Source: Amblyomma americanum (taxonomy: Eukaryota > Arthropoda > Arachnida > Ixodida > Ixodidae). From it: a stretch of 64,000 nt of DNA. The stretch lies in NCBI RefSeq assembly GCF_052857255.1, contig NC_135505.1, forward strand, positions 24,514,269-24,578,268. The letters are read 5' to 3'. A program made the translations under genes and the position numbers. The notes under the pieces were generated by a model. It worked only from the letters and a program-made list of their open reading frames with translations. It made no database searches and was not told the origin of the DNA. Positions 44,985 through 56,099 of this stretch are shown here, one piece after another; positions within the stretch are counted from its first letter, which is position 1; the number at the start of each line of letters is the position of its first letter.

Positions 44985-45921
44985 CCATCTCTAGCGGCGG
45001 TTGCTGCTTTTGATTTCAGTATTGATCAGGCAGAAAAAACTCCTAGAAAATGGCAGGCCTTTGCATCGAGCCTGTTGCCAAAAGAAGTACAAGACTTCGA
45101 ATGGCGTCGCCGTTGGCAAGCACTGCCGACGAGAGAGCGTCTCGAAAGATGGGGCATCGTGCCAAACGCGCGCTGCACCAACTGCGGCGCTGTTGAGACA
45201 CAGCGGCACGCCCTGGAAGACTGCGTCGTAGCGCGTACTTAGTGGCTCCTGATCTACAGGATGTTTAGGGTGCGCCCGCGTCAGCGCAACTCGCGAAGGC
45301 GCTCATCCTTTGAGCGCCTTGTGATAGCAGTGGTTTTTTACGCGCTCTGGAAGCGAGGCTTGGCCGAAGTGCGCGGAAGATGGCAACGCGCCATGTTCCC
45401 GCTCTTGAGGAGGGTGCGCCTCATTGTGTGGCAATTTCTAGAGGAACAACTAACAGTGGGCGGCGAAGCGCTGTTCTTGCGGCGCTGGTCGATACACTTT
45501 ATTTCTGTACATTCTAACAAAGTGGTGCTCCCAATCATGCAATACTAGTCAATACTCGCTAAGTTTGCCCTGGGTTGGTCGTGGTAACGGGTATCATCCC
45601 CTTACCCAGTTATGTACACATCTGGGAACAAGTGTTGTACGCGAATGGTAAGTTTCCCCCTCCCTTTACCCCCCCTCACCCCAACCTTCCCCTCTTTTAA
45701 ACCATCGCGTACTGAGATGTATGTTTAATTTGGAAACATGCCGCGCCATGGTATTCATTGTATATAGATTGTTGGCCTGTTCCGTTTCTGTTTGTATCTG
45801 TGCATATTGGTGACTCGTTTGCGCATATTTTGCTTCTTTTTGAAATTACATTATGTACTGTTCGTGACTGCCAGTGTTCTTATGTAAATGTGGTCTGGTG
45901 TACCAATAAATTCTCTTTATA
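44985..45921 (+). pseudogene. Tx1/L1-like LINE 3' end
   Basis: C-terminal ORF2 domain: WQAFASSLLPKEVQDFEWRR, ALPTRERLERWGIVPNARC, then the zinc finger CTNCGAVETQRHALEDC (45177-45227), a stop at 45239 and, in the same reading direction, RSSFERLVIAVVFYALWKRG to 45548. This is the zf-RVT-type ending of L1/Tx1-group elements and could belong to the same family as the minus-strand piece at 11.5-12.9 kb. The 3' UTR ends with CCAATAAATTCTCTTTAT at about 45921, where the Gypsy LTR remnant begins. Confidence 0.75.
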
Positions 45922-46032
45922 CCGTTGTGCTGTAAGCGTAGCCTCTTTTGTGGGCACAGGTTCGCCCAATAAAAGTTAGTTTTGTCTTTCACAGTATTGC
46001 TACTGTGTTCTTCAACGTCACCACCACGTGAC
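45922..46032 (+). other. Truncated 5' LTR of Gypsy element
   Basis: The sequence contains CCCAATAAAAGTTAG, a polyadenylation-like signal, and ends CACCACGTGACA. It is followed by TCTGGTGGAGGTGC, whose TGGTGGAGGTGC could be the primer-binding site. Only about 110 bp of LTR remain; the promoter half is missing. Confidence 0.6.
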
Positions 46033-46065
46033 ATCTGGTGGAGGTGCTTCTTTTTTGTTTTGTTC

Positions 46066-47415
46066 ATGTACCGGACGCCCCCTACAAGCCGTGATCCAAG
46101 CCCGGACCGCAAAGAGAACACCAACGTAGTCCCGGACAATCGAGCAAGCCGCCGTCTTCAACAGCTGCCCCCGGAGCACGGACTTCTACCTAAGAAGACC
46201 AAGAAGATTGTGGCCGAGGCAACCCCAATGGCAGCCCCAGCGTCCCCCATCGTGCTGCAGCAGCCCAGGGAACCACCGACGTTCCGCGGTTCCACATTTG
46301 AGGACCCAGAAAGCTGGCTGGAAACGTCTGAGAGGGTCGCTACGTTTAACAGCTGGACAAGCGACGACAAGTTGCGACATGTCTATTTCGCATTGGAGGA
46401 CGCCGCCAGGACGTGGTTCAAGAATCGAGAAGCCACCTTGACGACGTGGGACCTGTTCCGAAGCAGCTTCCTGCAAACATTTACAAGCGTCCTGCGTAAA
46501 GAGCGAGCCCAAGTTCTACTGGAGACCACAGCGCAGCTGCCGAATGAGACGATCGCAATCTTCACTGAGGAAATGAGCCGTCTGTTCCGGCACGCCGACC
46601 CAGAAATGGCCGAAGAGAAGAATGTCCGCCTACTGATGCGTGGTGTAAAGGAGGAACTTTTCGGCGCAATGACACGAAGCCCACCGACGACCGTAGAAGA
46701 GTTCCTTCGCGAGGCCACCAGCATTGAGAAGACCCTCGAAATGCGGAACCGACAATACAACCGCCGCACGAACTCGACAAACTACGCCGGAGTTCAGTCA
46801 CTGGCCACCGACGACCTGCGCGAGACCATCAGGGCAGTCGTACGAGATGAGCTTCAAAGGATCTTCCCTTCATCGCACCCTCAAGTGGCCTCAGTCACCG
46901 AAATTGTCAAAAAAGAAGTCCAGCGATCGCTGGGAGTTCGTGACGTACAACAACAATCATCGCAGCCCCAGCCAGAAGCGATGACCTACGCCGCCGTCGC
47001 CCGCCGTCAAGGTCCCCCTCCACGATCGCGCCAGGACGCTGTAACGCCGCAATTCCGTCGACCACCGCTGCAGCCACCAACACGCCCACCCGTCGACCAG
47101 CGCCGCTACCCGAGGAAGACAGACGTTTGGCGCGCTCCTGACCACCGCCCGCTCTGCTACCACTGCTGGGAAGCCGGCCATGTGTACCGCCGATGCCCAT
47201 ACCGCGACCTGGGATTGCGAGGGTTCGCCGTCGACGCACCGCGCCCTCGGGGAGGGGAACGCCCTCGTGACATCGCCGACTACCTCGCCGCTACTCAGTG
47301 GAGCCCTCGACAGCCATCCCGGTCGCCGTCACCAGGCCGCTACCTGTCGCCGCAGCGCCGTCCATACACTGGCCCAGCACGGGGCCGCTCTGCGAGCCCA
47401 TATCCGGAAAACTAA
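46066..47415 (+). CDS. gag: Ty3/Gypsy gag polyprotein
   Basis: Open frame of 450 codons from ATG 46066, the first Met after the primer-binding site with a gag-like continuation; an upstream in-frame ATG at 45982 would lie in the LTR. Residues about 75-240 form the capsid-like retrotransposon gag domain (FRGSTFEDPESWLETSERVA, ARTWFKNREATLTTWDLFR, LMRGVKEELFGAM). A zinc knuckle CYHCWEAGHVYRRC (47155-47196) sits near residue 370, followed by an Arg/Pro-rich tail with SPSPGRYLSPQRRPYTG. It would assemble the element's particles and bind RNA. Uninterrupted, unlike pol. Confidence 0.88.
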   Translation: MYRTPPTSRDPSPDRKENTNVVPDNRASRRLQQLPPEHGLLPKKTKKIVAEATPMAAPASPIVLQQPREPPTFRGSTFEDPESWLETSERVATFNSWTSDDKLRHVYFALEDAARTWFKNREATLTTWDLFRSSFLQTFTSVLRKERAQVLLETTAQLPNETIAIFTEEMSRLFRHADPEMAEEKNVRLLMRGVKEELFGAMTRSPPTTVEEFLREATSIEKTLEMRNRQYNRRTNSTNYAGVQSLATDDLRETIRAVVRDELQRIFPSSHPQVASVTEIVKKEVQRSLGVRDVQQQSSQPQPEAMTYAAVARRQGPPPRSRQDAVTPQFRRPPLQPPTRPPVDQRRYPRKTDVWRAPDHRPLCYHCWEAGHVYRRCPYRDLGLRGFAVDAPRPRGGERPRDIADYLAATQWSPRQPSRSPSPGRYLSPQRRPYTGPARGRSASPYPEN

Positions 47416-47619
47416 AAGCAGCAACCGATGGAGGTGCGGTTGCTGTTCGTCGAACTGACGAAGATCCTCCGCCGCCGACGAAGACGGCGCAGAGACCACC
47501 TCGACGACATAATAACGACACGCCGCCGTCCCGACGAAGTCAGGAAGCCACGAATACACCGACGAAAGACGACTTGACGACGCGACGTTCCAACTTCAGT
47601 TCAACACGACGCAACACGA

Positions 47620-50600
47620 CGCAACGCCAGACAAAGAACCTCCGACCTCGACGTGCTTCTAGACGGCCACGCAGTTACCGCCTTAGTGGACACAGGGGCT
47701 TATTACTCCGTAATGAGTGGACATATCGCCGCCCAGTTGAAGAAAATTAGGACCGCATGGGAAGGCCCTCAAATTCGGACCGCTGGAGGACACCTCATCA
47801 CGCCGACTGGAATCTGCACGGCACGAATAACCATTCATGACCGCACTTACCCTGCCACCTTCGTTATCCTCCAACAGTGTTCACGAGACGTCATTCTCGG
47901 TATGGACTTCCTGAACCAACACGCCGCAATCATCGACCTGAAGTCGAAGTCAATAACGCTGTCGGAAGATAAAGCAATACCGCCGGAGAGCCCTCGTAGT
48001 CACCACGCCTTGAGTGTGCTCGAAGATCAAGTGAGCATCCCGCCTCGCTCCAGCATTGTTATTTCGTTCGGCACCGAAAAACCCGCTGACGTAGAAGGTG
48101 TCATCGAAGGCGACCAACGTCTACTGCTAGACCGTGAAATTTGCGACGCAAGAGGGATCGCTCGACTGCATGGAGGGAAAACTGAAGTGTTGCTGACAAA
48201 CTTCAGCCAGGATTTCAAGCACATCAACAAGGGCACGACGATCGCATACATCAAGAACATTCTGGAAACCAGTAATGCGTTTGTCCTCTCGGATTCCGCC
48301 GCATCTACCACGACGACCATGGTTCCCGAACCAGACTACAACATTAATCCAAGTCTCCCCGTGATTAAGCAACAGCAGCTCAGAAGTCTGCTCCGACGAT
48401 ACAAAGGCTGCTTTTCGGCGTCATCGAGGATTCGACAAACACCAGTCGCCAAGCATCGCATAATCACCGAGGAGTGCGCTCGACACTCCGGCAGAGCCCT
48501 TACCGAATTTCGCCGCGAGAACGTGAAGCGATAAGAGAGCAAGTCGACGAAATGCTGCGCGACGACATCATTCAGCCGTCGAAAAGCCCGTGGGCATCCC
48601 CTGTGGTCCTAGTGAAGGAAAAGGACGGAACCCTCAGTTTCTGCGTCGATTACCATCGTCTGAACAATATCACGAAGAAGGACGTATACCCCCTCCCACG
48701 GATACACGACGCATTGGATCGGCTCTGCAACGCAAAATACTTCTCGTCGATGGACCTCAAGTCTGGCTATTGGCAAATAGAAGTCGACGAAAAAGATCGC
48801 GAAAAGACCGCCTTCATCACCCCAGACGGCCTCTACGAGTTCAAGGTTATGCCATTTGGACTGTGCTCGGCGCCTGCAACGTTCCAGCGCGTGATGGACA
48901 CGGTTTTAACAGGATTGAAGTGGCAGACCTGTCTCGTTTACTTGGATGACGTCGTTGTCTTCGCCGCAAATATCGACGATCACCTTAGGCGACTTGCCAC
49001 AGTACTAGAGGCCATCAAGTCATCAGGGCTCAATCTGAAGCCAGAAAAGTGCCGCTTCGCTTACGATGAGCTTCTGTTCCTAGGCCACATCATCAGCAAG
49101 TCTGGAGTCCACCCTGACCCACAGAAGACAGCTGCCATCGCACAGTTCCCGCAGCCCATCGACAAGAAGGCAGTGCGTAGATTTCTTGGCATGTGTGCCT
49201 ACTACAGGCGATTTGTCAAGGACTTTTCACGCATCGCTGAGCCGCTGACACGCTCACTAAATGTGACGTCGAGTTCAAGTGGGAAACGCCACAGGCCGAC
49301 GAATTTCAAGAACTCAAACGATGCATGCAGTCGCCGCCCGTACTTGCGCACTTCGACGAGCACGCCGATACCGAAATCCACACTGACGCCAGTAGCCTAG
49401 GCCTCGGTGCCGTCCTAGTCCAGAGAAAAGATGGGCATGAACACGTGATAGCTTACGCTAGCCGGTCGTTATCAAAAGCGGAAGGCAATTTTTCTACAAC
49501 CTAAACGGAATGCCTCGCCATCGTTTGGGCCACAGCGAAATTTCGCCCTTACCTATATGGCAGGCCATTCAAAGTGGTCAGCGACCATCACGCATTGTGT
49601 TGGCTAGCTAACTTAAAGGACCCTTCAGGACGGCTGGCACGGTGGAGCCTCAGACTACAAGAATACATACTGTAACCTACAAGTCCGGACGAAAACACTC
49701 AGATGCCGATTGCCTATCACGCGCCCCCATTGACCCGCCGCCGCAAGATGACGAGGATGACGACGCCTACCTTGGAATAATAAGCGCGGAAGACTTCGCC
49801 GAACAGCAACGAGGAGACCCGGAGCTAAACGCCTTAGTCGATTATTTGGAAGGGCACACCGACGTTGTCCCTAGGGCATTTAAGCGTGGATTGTCTTCGT
49901 TCACGCTTCAAAACAACCTACTCGTGAAGAAGAACTTCTCACCAGTCCGCGCCAACTATCTTCTTATGGTTCCGTCGGCGCTGCGTCCAGAAGTACTGCA
50001 CGCCCTACATGACCATCCGACCGCTGGGCACCTCGGTTTCTCCCGGACGTTATCAAGGATACAAGAAAGATATTACTGGCCGCACCTAACCGCCGATGTC
50101 GCCCGTTACGTCAAGACATGCCGAGACTATCAGCGACGCAAGACACTACCGACAAGGCCAGCGGGATTACTACAGCCGATCAAGCCTCCTTACCGACCTT
50201 TTCAGCAGATCGGGATGGACTTGTTGGGACCGTTTCCGACATCAACTTCCGTAAATAAGTGGATCGTCGTGGCGACAGACTATCTCACCCGCTTCGCTGA
50301 AACTAAAGCTCTGCCGAAAGGCAGCGCAGCCGAAGTGGCGAAATTTTTCGTCGAGAACATCCTGCTGCGACATGGTGCTCCAGAAGTCCTCATCACCGAC
50401 AGAGGAACGGCTTTTACAGCAGAGCTCACGCAAGCGATTCTGCAATACAGCCAGACAAGCCACAGGAGGACAACTGCCTACCATCCGCACACGAATGGTC
50501 TCACGGAGCGCCTGAACAAGACCCTCGCCGACATGCTAGCAATGTACGTCGACGTCGAGCACAAGACATGGGATGCGGTCCTGCCGTACGTAACATTCGC

Positions 50601-51135
50601 TTACAACACGGCGGTGCAAGAAACAACACAGATCACGCCATTTAAGTTGGTTTACGGCAGAAACCCGACGACGACGCTCGACGCCATGCTGCCGCACGTC
50701 ACTGACGAGGAAAATCTTGACGTCGCTATCTATCTCCAGCGCGCCGAAGAAGCTCGACAGCTCGCCCGCCTACGGATCCAGAACCAGCAGCGTACGGACA
50801 GCCGACACTACAACCTGCGACGGCGCTTCGTCGAGTACCAGCCCGGCGACCGTGTTTGGGTATGGACCCCGATACGACGACGAGGACTCACTGAGAAACT
50901 ATTGCGACGCTATTTCGACCTTACAAAGTCATTCGACGTATTGGCTCACTGGACTATGAGGTCGTGCCAGACGGCATTTCGCATTCACAGCGGCGCCGCG
51001 CACGATCTGAAGTGGTCCACGTGGTGCGCCTTAAACCCTTTTACGGACGCTGACGAACTTCCTAATTTTTGTTGTTTTCTTTGCTATGAGTGCTTTTTCT
51101 TCATTTCGTTTGTTTGCAGCATCGGGTTGATGCTT
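47620..51135 (+). pseudogene. pol: Ty3/Gypsy pol: protease, RT, RNase H, integrase
   Basis: Protease: ALVDTGAYYSVMS (47680) and DVILGMDFL. A frame change near 48490 precedes RT: SPWASPVVLVKEKDGTLSFC, DLKSGYWQIEVDE, MPFGLCSAPATFQRVMD and YLDDVVVFA (about 48938). The frame is lost near 49280. RNase [18 protein letters not shown] (49375) with a stop at 49502, and [11 protein letters not shown]. Integrase after another frame change: a zinc region H...H...TCRDYQRRK, where the last Cys is Tyr, then MDLLGPFP, TDRGTAF and NGLTERLNKTL giving D-D-E, and a decayed C-terminal domain to 51135. No envelope gene and no chromodomain seen. Not functional. Confidence 0.9.
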
Positions 51136-51140
51136 TTCAA

Positions 51141-51153
51141 GAGGGGGGGGGGG
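51141..51153 (+). other. Polypurine tract of Gypsy element
   Basis: GAGGGGGGGGGGG directly after pol is the expected plus-strand primer. TAATGACACGTGTCA follows and may start the 3' LTR. No sequence matching the 5' LTR remnant was found further on, so the 3' LTR length is unknown. Confidence 0.7.
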
Positions 51154-51817
51154 TAATGACACGTGTCAATATGGAGTGTGCGCAGTGCTGTTTGCACACA
51201 ACAAAGCCACCTTCTATTCAGCCACTGCTGCTGTTGAAACGACAGCAGGACAGAACAGCTGCTTTATCCACCCGAGGAGTTGCTCGATATCTTGTACACG
51301 ATGCGGCTGTTTGTGGAGGCAGGCTTGAAAGAAAATCCTCGACTTCAGAAGCCACTGAAGAAGCTGACCGACGGCGCAGATCCAGCCATCTGCACATCAC
51401 ACTTGCTGTTGTGCCCTGTAAGTGACAGCAGTCCCCGTGAATGTTTTGCTCAACTTGTGGCCACAAGATTCATCAGATCACTGTTGGTGAAATATGCCTC
51501 TGCGATAACAGACAAGAGTGGCATATAAGCCACTGTTCATTCAGAAGCCAATGTCAAGAAAAACATCGAGGCTGTAAAGTGTAGGTGCTCTTTTGTGGCA
51601 CAGCTCCCTTTGTGGAATGTGTAAGTACTGGTACCTTTGTTCCTGAATTTCTGTTTTACGTCAGCGTACTATCAATATTATTTTTCCGATTGCCTCTGAC
51701 GCGAACGGAGCACTGGCGGGGCCGACTCCTAGTGTTTCAAGCCGTGCGCTCATTGCATAAAACTATGTCAAATAAAATGTCATAGCGTTAGTGCCTAGCG
51801 TGTATAGTGATCCTTTG
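51154..51817. other. Possible 3' LTR start and unassigned frame
   Basis: A frame at 51280-51528 (plus) reads LVATRFIRSLLVKYASAITD near its end and contains GTAAGTGACAG at 51418. It looks protein-like but unrecognised. The rest is AT-rich without a gene. Confidence 0.3.
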
Positions 51818-51937
51818 TTATGCATAGATCTCCCCGACGTTGGACACGGCATCCTTGGTGGCCACGCAAATCTGCAGGTGACGTAGCTCTGGACAGCGCT
51901 TGGCCACCAGCTTGGCCATGTCCGCCGACGCGTAAGT
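51818..51937 (-). CDS. Last exon of LRR-like host gene
   Basis: After acceptor GTCTGCGCAG the minus strand encodes 39 residues: TYASADMAKLVAKRCPELRH, LQICVATKDAVSNVGEIYA, stop at 51820-51818. LVAKRCPELRHLQI has the spacing of a leucine-rich repeat of the F-box/LRR type. It is in phase 0 and joins in frame with the exon at 52406-52552. Function unknown beyond the repeat; F-box/LRR adaptors of ubiquitin ligases are a possible home. Confidence 0.5.
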   Translation of the reverse strand, partial: TYASADMAKLVAKRCPELRHLQICVATKDAVSNVGEIYA

Positions 51938-52405
51938 CTGCGCAGACGGGGGCGGCAGATAAAAACCTTCGAAACCTTGTCTTGATAGGTATTATTTATC
52001 AGCAAATTCACACCCCGTAAACCTCGTCTTTTCCTCCCACTCAAACATGGAGGTAACGAAGTATTCCTACTGCGTGCCTATCGTGACCATTATATCAGCC
52101 GCAGGAGCATCTTAAGTCAACTGCGAGACAAAGGCCTCTCCCGTATCTCTCCAATTAACCTTGGCCTGTGCCAGCTGCGGCTACCGTATCCCCGCAAACT
52201 TAACTTCATCTGCCCACTAACTTTATGCCGCCCACTGCTATGCTTTCGTTTTCTTGGTATCCAGTTCGTTACCCTTAAGGACCATCACACTCAGACGCAG
52301 CATGCATGTTTAACTTTCAGTTCCTGCTGACAATAGCTGAAGATACACAGACGGTGCAAAGAACCGAGGACGTTGGTATTAGGACGCCCGGCTTCGAGCA
52401 CTCGC

Positions 52406-52552
52406 CTGTCGTGAATGCAGACTGGAGCCCAGGACCAGGCTGCTCCACTGGCGCGGCGCGCCACAGTCTCCAATGGCCTGCTTCGATCCAGAGGCTTCAG
52501 AGGGGGATGACATGCAGACCATCTGCTCCAGGTTGGTCTCGAGTTCGGTCAG
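52406..52552 (-). CDS. Middle exon of LRR-like host gene
   Basis: Pyrimidine-rich acceptor (CTTTCTTTGCGGGGTGTGC, then CCCAG) precedes LTELETNLEQMVCMSSPSEA and ends ...SSLVLGSSLHSRQ. 147 bp, 49 codons, open and phase 0 at both ends. The donor reads CAG|GCGAGT, the rare GC type or a decayed GTGAGT. I do not recognise the domain; an internal LTELETNLEQM looks helical. Confidence 0.5.
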
Positions 52553-53099
52553 CTGGGCAGCACACCCCGCAAAGAAAGCAACTCAGTATGTTTTACATTC
52601 GCACAGAGGAAGATTCCGCATAGCGAGTGACGTCATAACTTCAGCTCTGGTTGCGCAAGTATACTCTCAGTGCACCATTACTTCTCGGAAAACCACCAGC
52701 CGTGGTGCACATGACTGTCTAAAACAGTCGCCATAACCTACGCTGAACCTACTCTACCGCTTTCTTGCATTGCCACGTGATAGAAAGCGAGAGCGGCCTT
52801 TGTCGTACACTCGTTATGTTTCCGAGCTCACACAATGTGCATTGTGTCGTGTGTAGTTATGACAAGAACTGTACGGCTGTGCTTATGCGGTGTTGAGGCT
52901 TTCTTGATGCTGCAAAAACTTTCCAAGGAAGTGTATAGCAGATTGAAAAAAACATCACATACTATAGGATCAAAACACATCCTTAGAGACCACCGGAATT
53001 AGCAGTCGAAGACTGCTTTCTCGCCGACAATCCAGCATGGCCCTGCTATTGTACCTTAAGCCTTTTATCACTCACTCATGCTTCTACAGCTGCATTCCT
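52553..53099. other. Intron sequence, no gene seen
   Basis: Lies between two candidate minus-strand exons; no coding or repeat feature recognised. Confidence 0.4.
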
Positions 53100-53930
53100 T
53101 TCATTATCTTGGAAAGAGGCAAATAGTTTTGAATTGAAATACCAAGACGTGGAGCCTAGGTGCCGGCAACCGTCAAGCAGAACTCATCAAATCTTTAATA
53201 CGCTGAATAAGCTGTCGGTGGAATATTAAGCGAATCAGCGTAGTGAGCCCGGTCATACAATACAATAGTAACGTGCCGAGAATATTTAGTCTCAATGATA
53301 TACGTCTGTCCTTGCGCTACAAAGAGGAAACACGGGACAAAAGTTCAACAATATCTCAAATCGCTATGCTTGAGCTCCTAGTGCTTACATACCCGCGGCG
53401 CCGTCCACGGAACTACACCCCTAACACGCCACGAACTAACTACGGGCTACAGATGCTTAGATATTATTTTCCCGCACTACTCAACCGTCTCTTTGATGCA
53501 GGCATTGACATTAATAAATGCAGCAATGCTGACTCCCGGGCGTTCTTTCACTAAATAATTCTCTTTTTTATGGTTTGTGATGTATTTCTATACGGTCGAA
53601 ATATGCAGGCTCGTTGAATGCTTAGCGTAACCCATCAGCACGCCAATATCATGTTGTCTTCCTTCATGTAAGTTGAAAATTGTTCTTTATGCGTTGTCAA
53701 TGTGTTCATTGCAGTGAATTTAAGTGCTATAATTTCTGTATATAGAATGTTTAAATATTACTTTCAGTTTATGCTTTGAATTTTGTATATTACTTGTCAT
53801 TTATGATATATCGCGCGCTTAGTTTGTGTTACCGTTGTTCATTCATAGATTGCGAATTATGTCTTAGGTTTATGTATGCCTTTCTTGTTTGCATGTGACA
53901 CATGGTCAGTCTGCCGACACTACGGAATTA
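53100..53930 (+). repeat. CR1-like LINE 3' fragment
   Basis: The frame 53243-53554 contains VLTYPRRRPRNYTPNTPRTN and YGLQMLRYYFPALLNRLFD, the conserved end of CR1-group ORF2 (compare TNYGYQMLNFTLPHLL at 34330-34380). An AT-rich 3' UTR follows to a TTAAAAAAAAGG end at about 53930. It is 5'-truncated. Confidence 0.75.
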
Positions 53931-54884
53931 AAAAAAAGGATGTCTGTGATGATACAGTCAGGTAATGAGGAGGGATGACGAATACATTGCAAGGAGGGTG
54001 ATGAAATTAGAAGTCGATGGGAAAAGGCCGAAAGAAGTGCCAAGGCAATGTGGAGGAATATCTAGGGGTGAAGAAGCTGAAGAGGGAATGGCTTAATGAT
54101 AGTGTGATTTCAACAGGGTACATCAACAACAATGACCCCATATAGCAACGGGACAAAGCATTCTAGTTCATTTCCGACCTTACAGCAAATAAGACTCCGC
54201 GATATGCTAGATGAGGAAGCCATTGGGGCAGAAACCTGAAAGAAATCACGAATATTCCGTTCGACTACCATAAACCGAGCGATAGCGGCCTGAAAAATTC
54301 ACAGAGACACTTAATTCCATTATGCATTGGCAATACGATATCAGTAGCAGCTGCCGATTCCTTTGCTGGAACCTATGTCACTTCATCTCTGGCGACGTCA
54401 CTTCCGTCCAGCGAATGGAGGAATTTTATGGCCGACGACCATTTTGGCACCAAGGGGCTTCTAATACTATTTCACTGATATCTTCCAGGAAATCGACTTT
54501 TTCGCATCTCTGCTGCGTTCAAAAACGCACGTAAAGAAAAGACAGGAGCGCACAGACGAATACGCATAGTTCGTGTCTTGCCAGTGCCTCTTAGAACGTA
54601 AATGCCTCTGCATTCCTCCTGTGACGTCCCGCATCTCGGTCTGTTAGCAAAATCACGGCATGAATTTGGAACACAATGCTCAAGATCTTGGGGGGCGTCG
54701 CTTCTTATTGTACCAGGAGTCGCTTCTTGAGCCTTGGGTTATAAATTCAAGCCGTGAACCGGGCAAGGTGCGTCACGTCACAGGAAGAATGCAGATGTCA
54801 TTTCTACACTGGTCCTCCTCTTCCTTGGACCTCAGCCTTCGAACACTGGCCTGAGACGTGGGCCATTTCCGCGGGATTACTTAT
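53931..54884. other. Unassigned intron-like stretch
   Basis: No gene or repeat recognised. It lies between the candidate minus-strand exons at 52.5 and 54.9 kb. Confidence 0.4.
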
Positions 54885-55010
54885 CTGGGCGAAGTCTGCA
54901 ACCAGGCTGCCGGCCGCTTCGGTGTCCACGAACAGGTGGTTCAGGCCCAGGGCGCAGCAGTCACCGTACAAGGAACGCAGCACCGAAATATCGTGCCCCG
55001 GCGAAGGAGC
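54885..55010 (-). CDS. Upstream exon of LRR-like host gene
   Basis: After acceptor GCCGTGGCAG the minus strand encodes APSPGHDISVLRSLYGDCCA, LGLNHLFVDTEAAGSLVADF, AQ: 126 bp, 42 codons, no stop, phase 0. The exon end reads CAG|ATAAGT, one base from the consensus GTAAGT, so the donor appears mutated. ALGLNHLFV has LRR character. The order and phases with the exons at 52.5 and 51.9 kb suggest the 3' end of one gene, whose 5' exons would lie beyond 55 kb and outside what I can see. Confidence 0.5.
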
Positions 55011-55238
55011 CTGCCACGGCGCACGCAGCGCGGACAGGGAAGGGAAGGAGAATGGGATATATCTGGATGGCTTAACCTGTAAATGCGTTAGCATCCTGAA
55101 GCGATAGCGGAGACAGGAGCAAAGCACAAGGAAGGACTGAAACCGCTTATTCAGAGAAACCTAAAAAAACAACTTAAAAGCGAAAGCGGCGCCGCCACTG
55201 GACTGGCTGAAAGACACTCCACGCGTTGGTTGACTGCA
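55011..55238. other. Short flank
   Basis: No feature recognised between the exon and the TIR element. Confidence 0.4.
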
Positions 55239-56037
55239 GGTCCGTTCGAATTCGCCTGCACTACGTGAACTGGTTCTCGCAGTGCTGCACTTCACCATTC
55301 GTTTCAGCGGGGCAAGATGGCGTCGTCTGCACGACGCCATTCGTTTCAAAAAAGTGCAGACGTTGTGCAGGTATAGTTCATGGAAGTGCAGGAAAACTGT
55401 GCACGTCCTCAGCGGTCGGTGCCGAAATGGTGCAGCTGCAGCCGCCATGGAAGCAGACGACGGCTTGCGCGACGATGGCTTGCGCTTTGCAATAAACGGC
55501 TGATATGCTCAAATTATTCCACTCGTCGATGATAACAGTGCCTCACACGGGCCCGCCGACTCTCATGGAACGTGAGTGGCCACACGAGAAGGCGGCGACG
55601 GAGGTTGGGATGGCCGCCCTCGGCGGCACCCTGCATCTCTCGACCATCATGCCCTCGACGGACCCTTAACCGGCGTCTTTCCTTTCTACTAATAAAGTTA
55701 TATTAGTACTCGAAGCCGGTTATGTTAACTAAGAAGTAAACACGTGCATGCAGCGCATGATGCACGCTGTTGCAATAACCGCTTAGCATGCAAGTCGGCG
55801 CGCGCACACCTCAGTCGTGTTCAATAAACGAACACACGTGAGTTTCGCTCAGCTGCCGCGAGGTTGCATCGAGGCTGATTCATGGCAGCACTTCGCTGCG
55901 ATGTGCTGTTTGGAAATTCTTCACGCGGTTCGGGATGTTGGCGGCCGTTGATTTGGGCGCCACGCTTGTGGCTGCAATTTGGTGGCGATGCCAAGGCTAG
56001 CAGACGACCAGGCTTGCACTCGGCCATTCGTTTTGGA
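55239..56037. mobile_element. 0.9 kb TIR transposon, copy 2, left part
   Basis: Starts GTCCGTTCGAATTCGCCTGC and follows copy 1 (28410-29306) closely, including GTTATATTAGTACTCGAAG and TTCACGCGGTT. At 56037 it is interrupted by a minus-strand LINE; its right end continues at 61650-61775. Some small indels distinguish the copies. Confidence 0.88.
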
Positions 56038-56073
56038 GGAGGAGGAGGAGGAGGAGAAGGAGGAGGAGGAGGA
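56038..56073 (-). repeat. (TCC)n 3' tail of LINE
   Basis: GGAGGA-type microsatellite on the plus strand with one GAA interruption. It forms the tail of the minus-strand LINE in place of poly(A). Confidence 0.9.
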
Positions 56074-56099
56074 AAAACATTTATTCAGAGCATAAAGAC

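Noticed and set aside
46383..47239. Long minus-strand frames under Gypsy gag
   Set aside because: Antisense shadows of gag, rich in Arg/Ser, without domains.
45922..51153. Endogenous retrovirus with envelope
   Set aside because: After integrase there is only a short decayed C-terminus and a polypurine tract; no envelope-like frame, so a plain Ty3/Gypsy retrotransposon.
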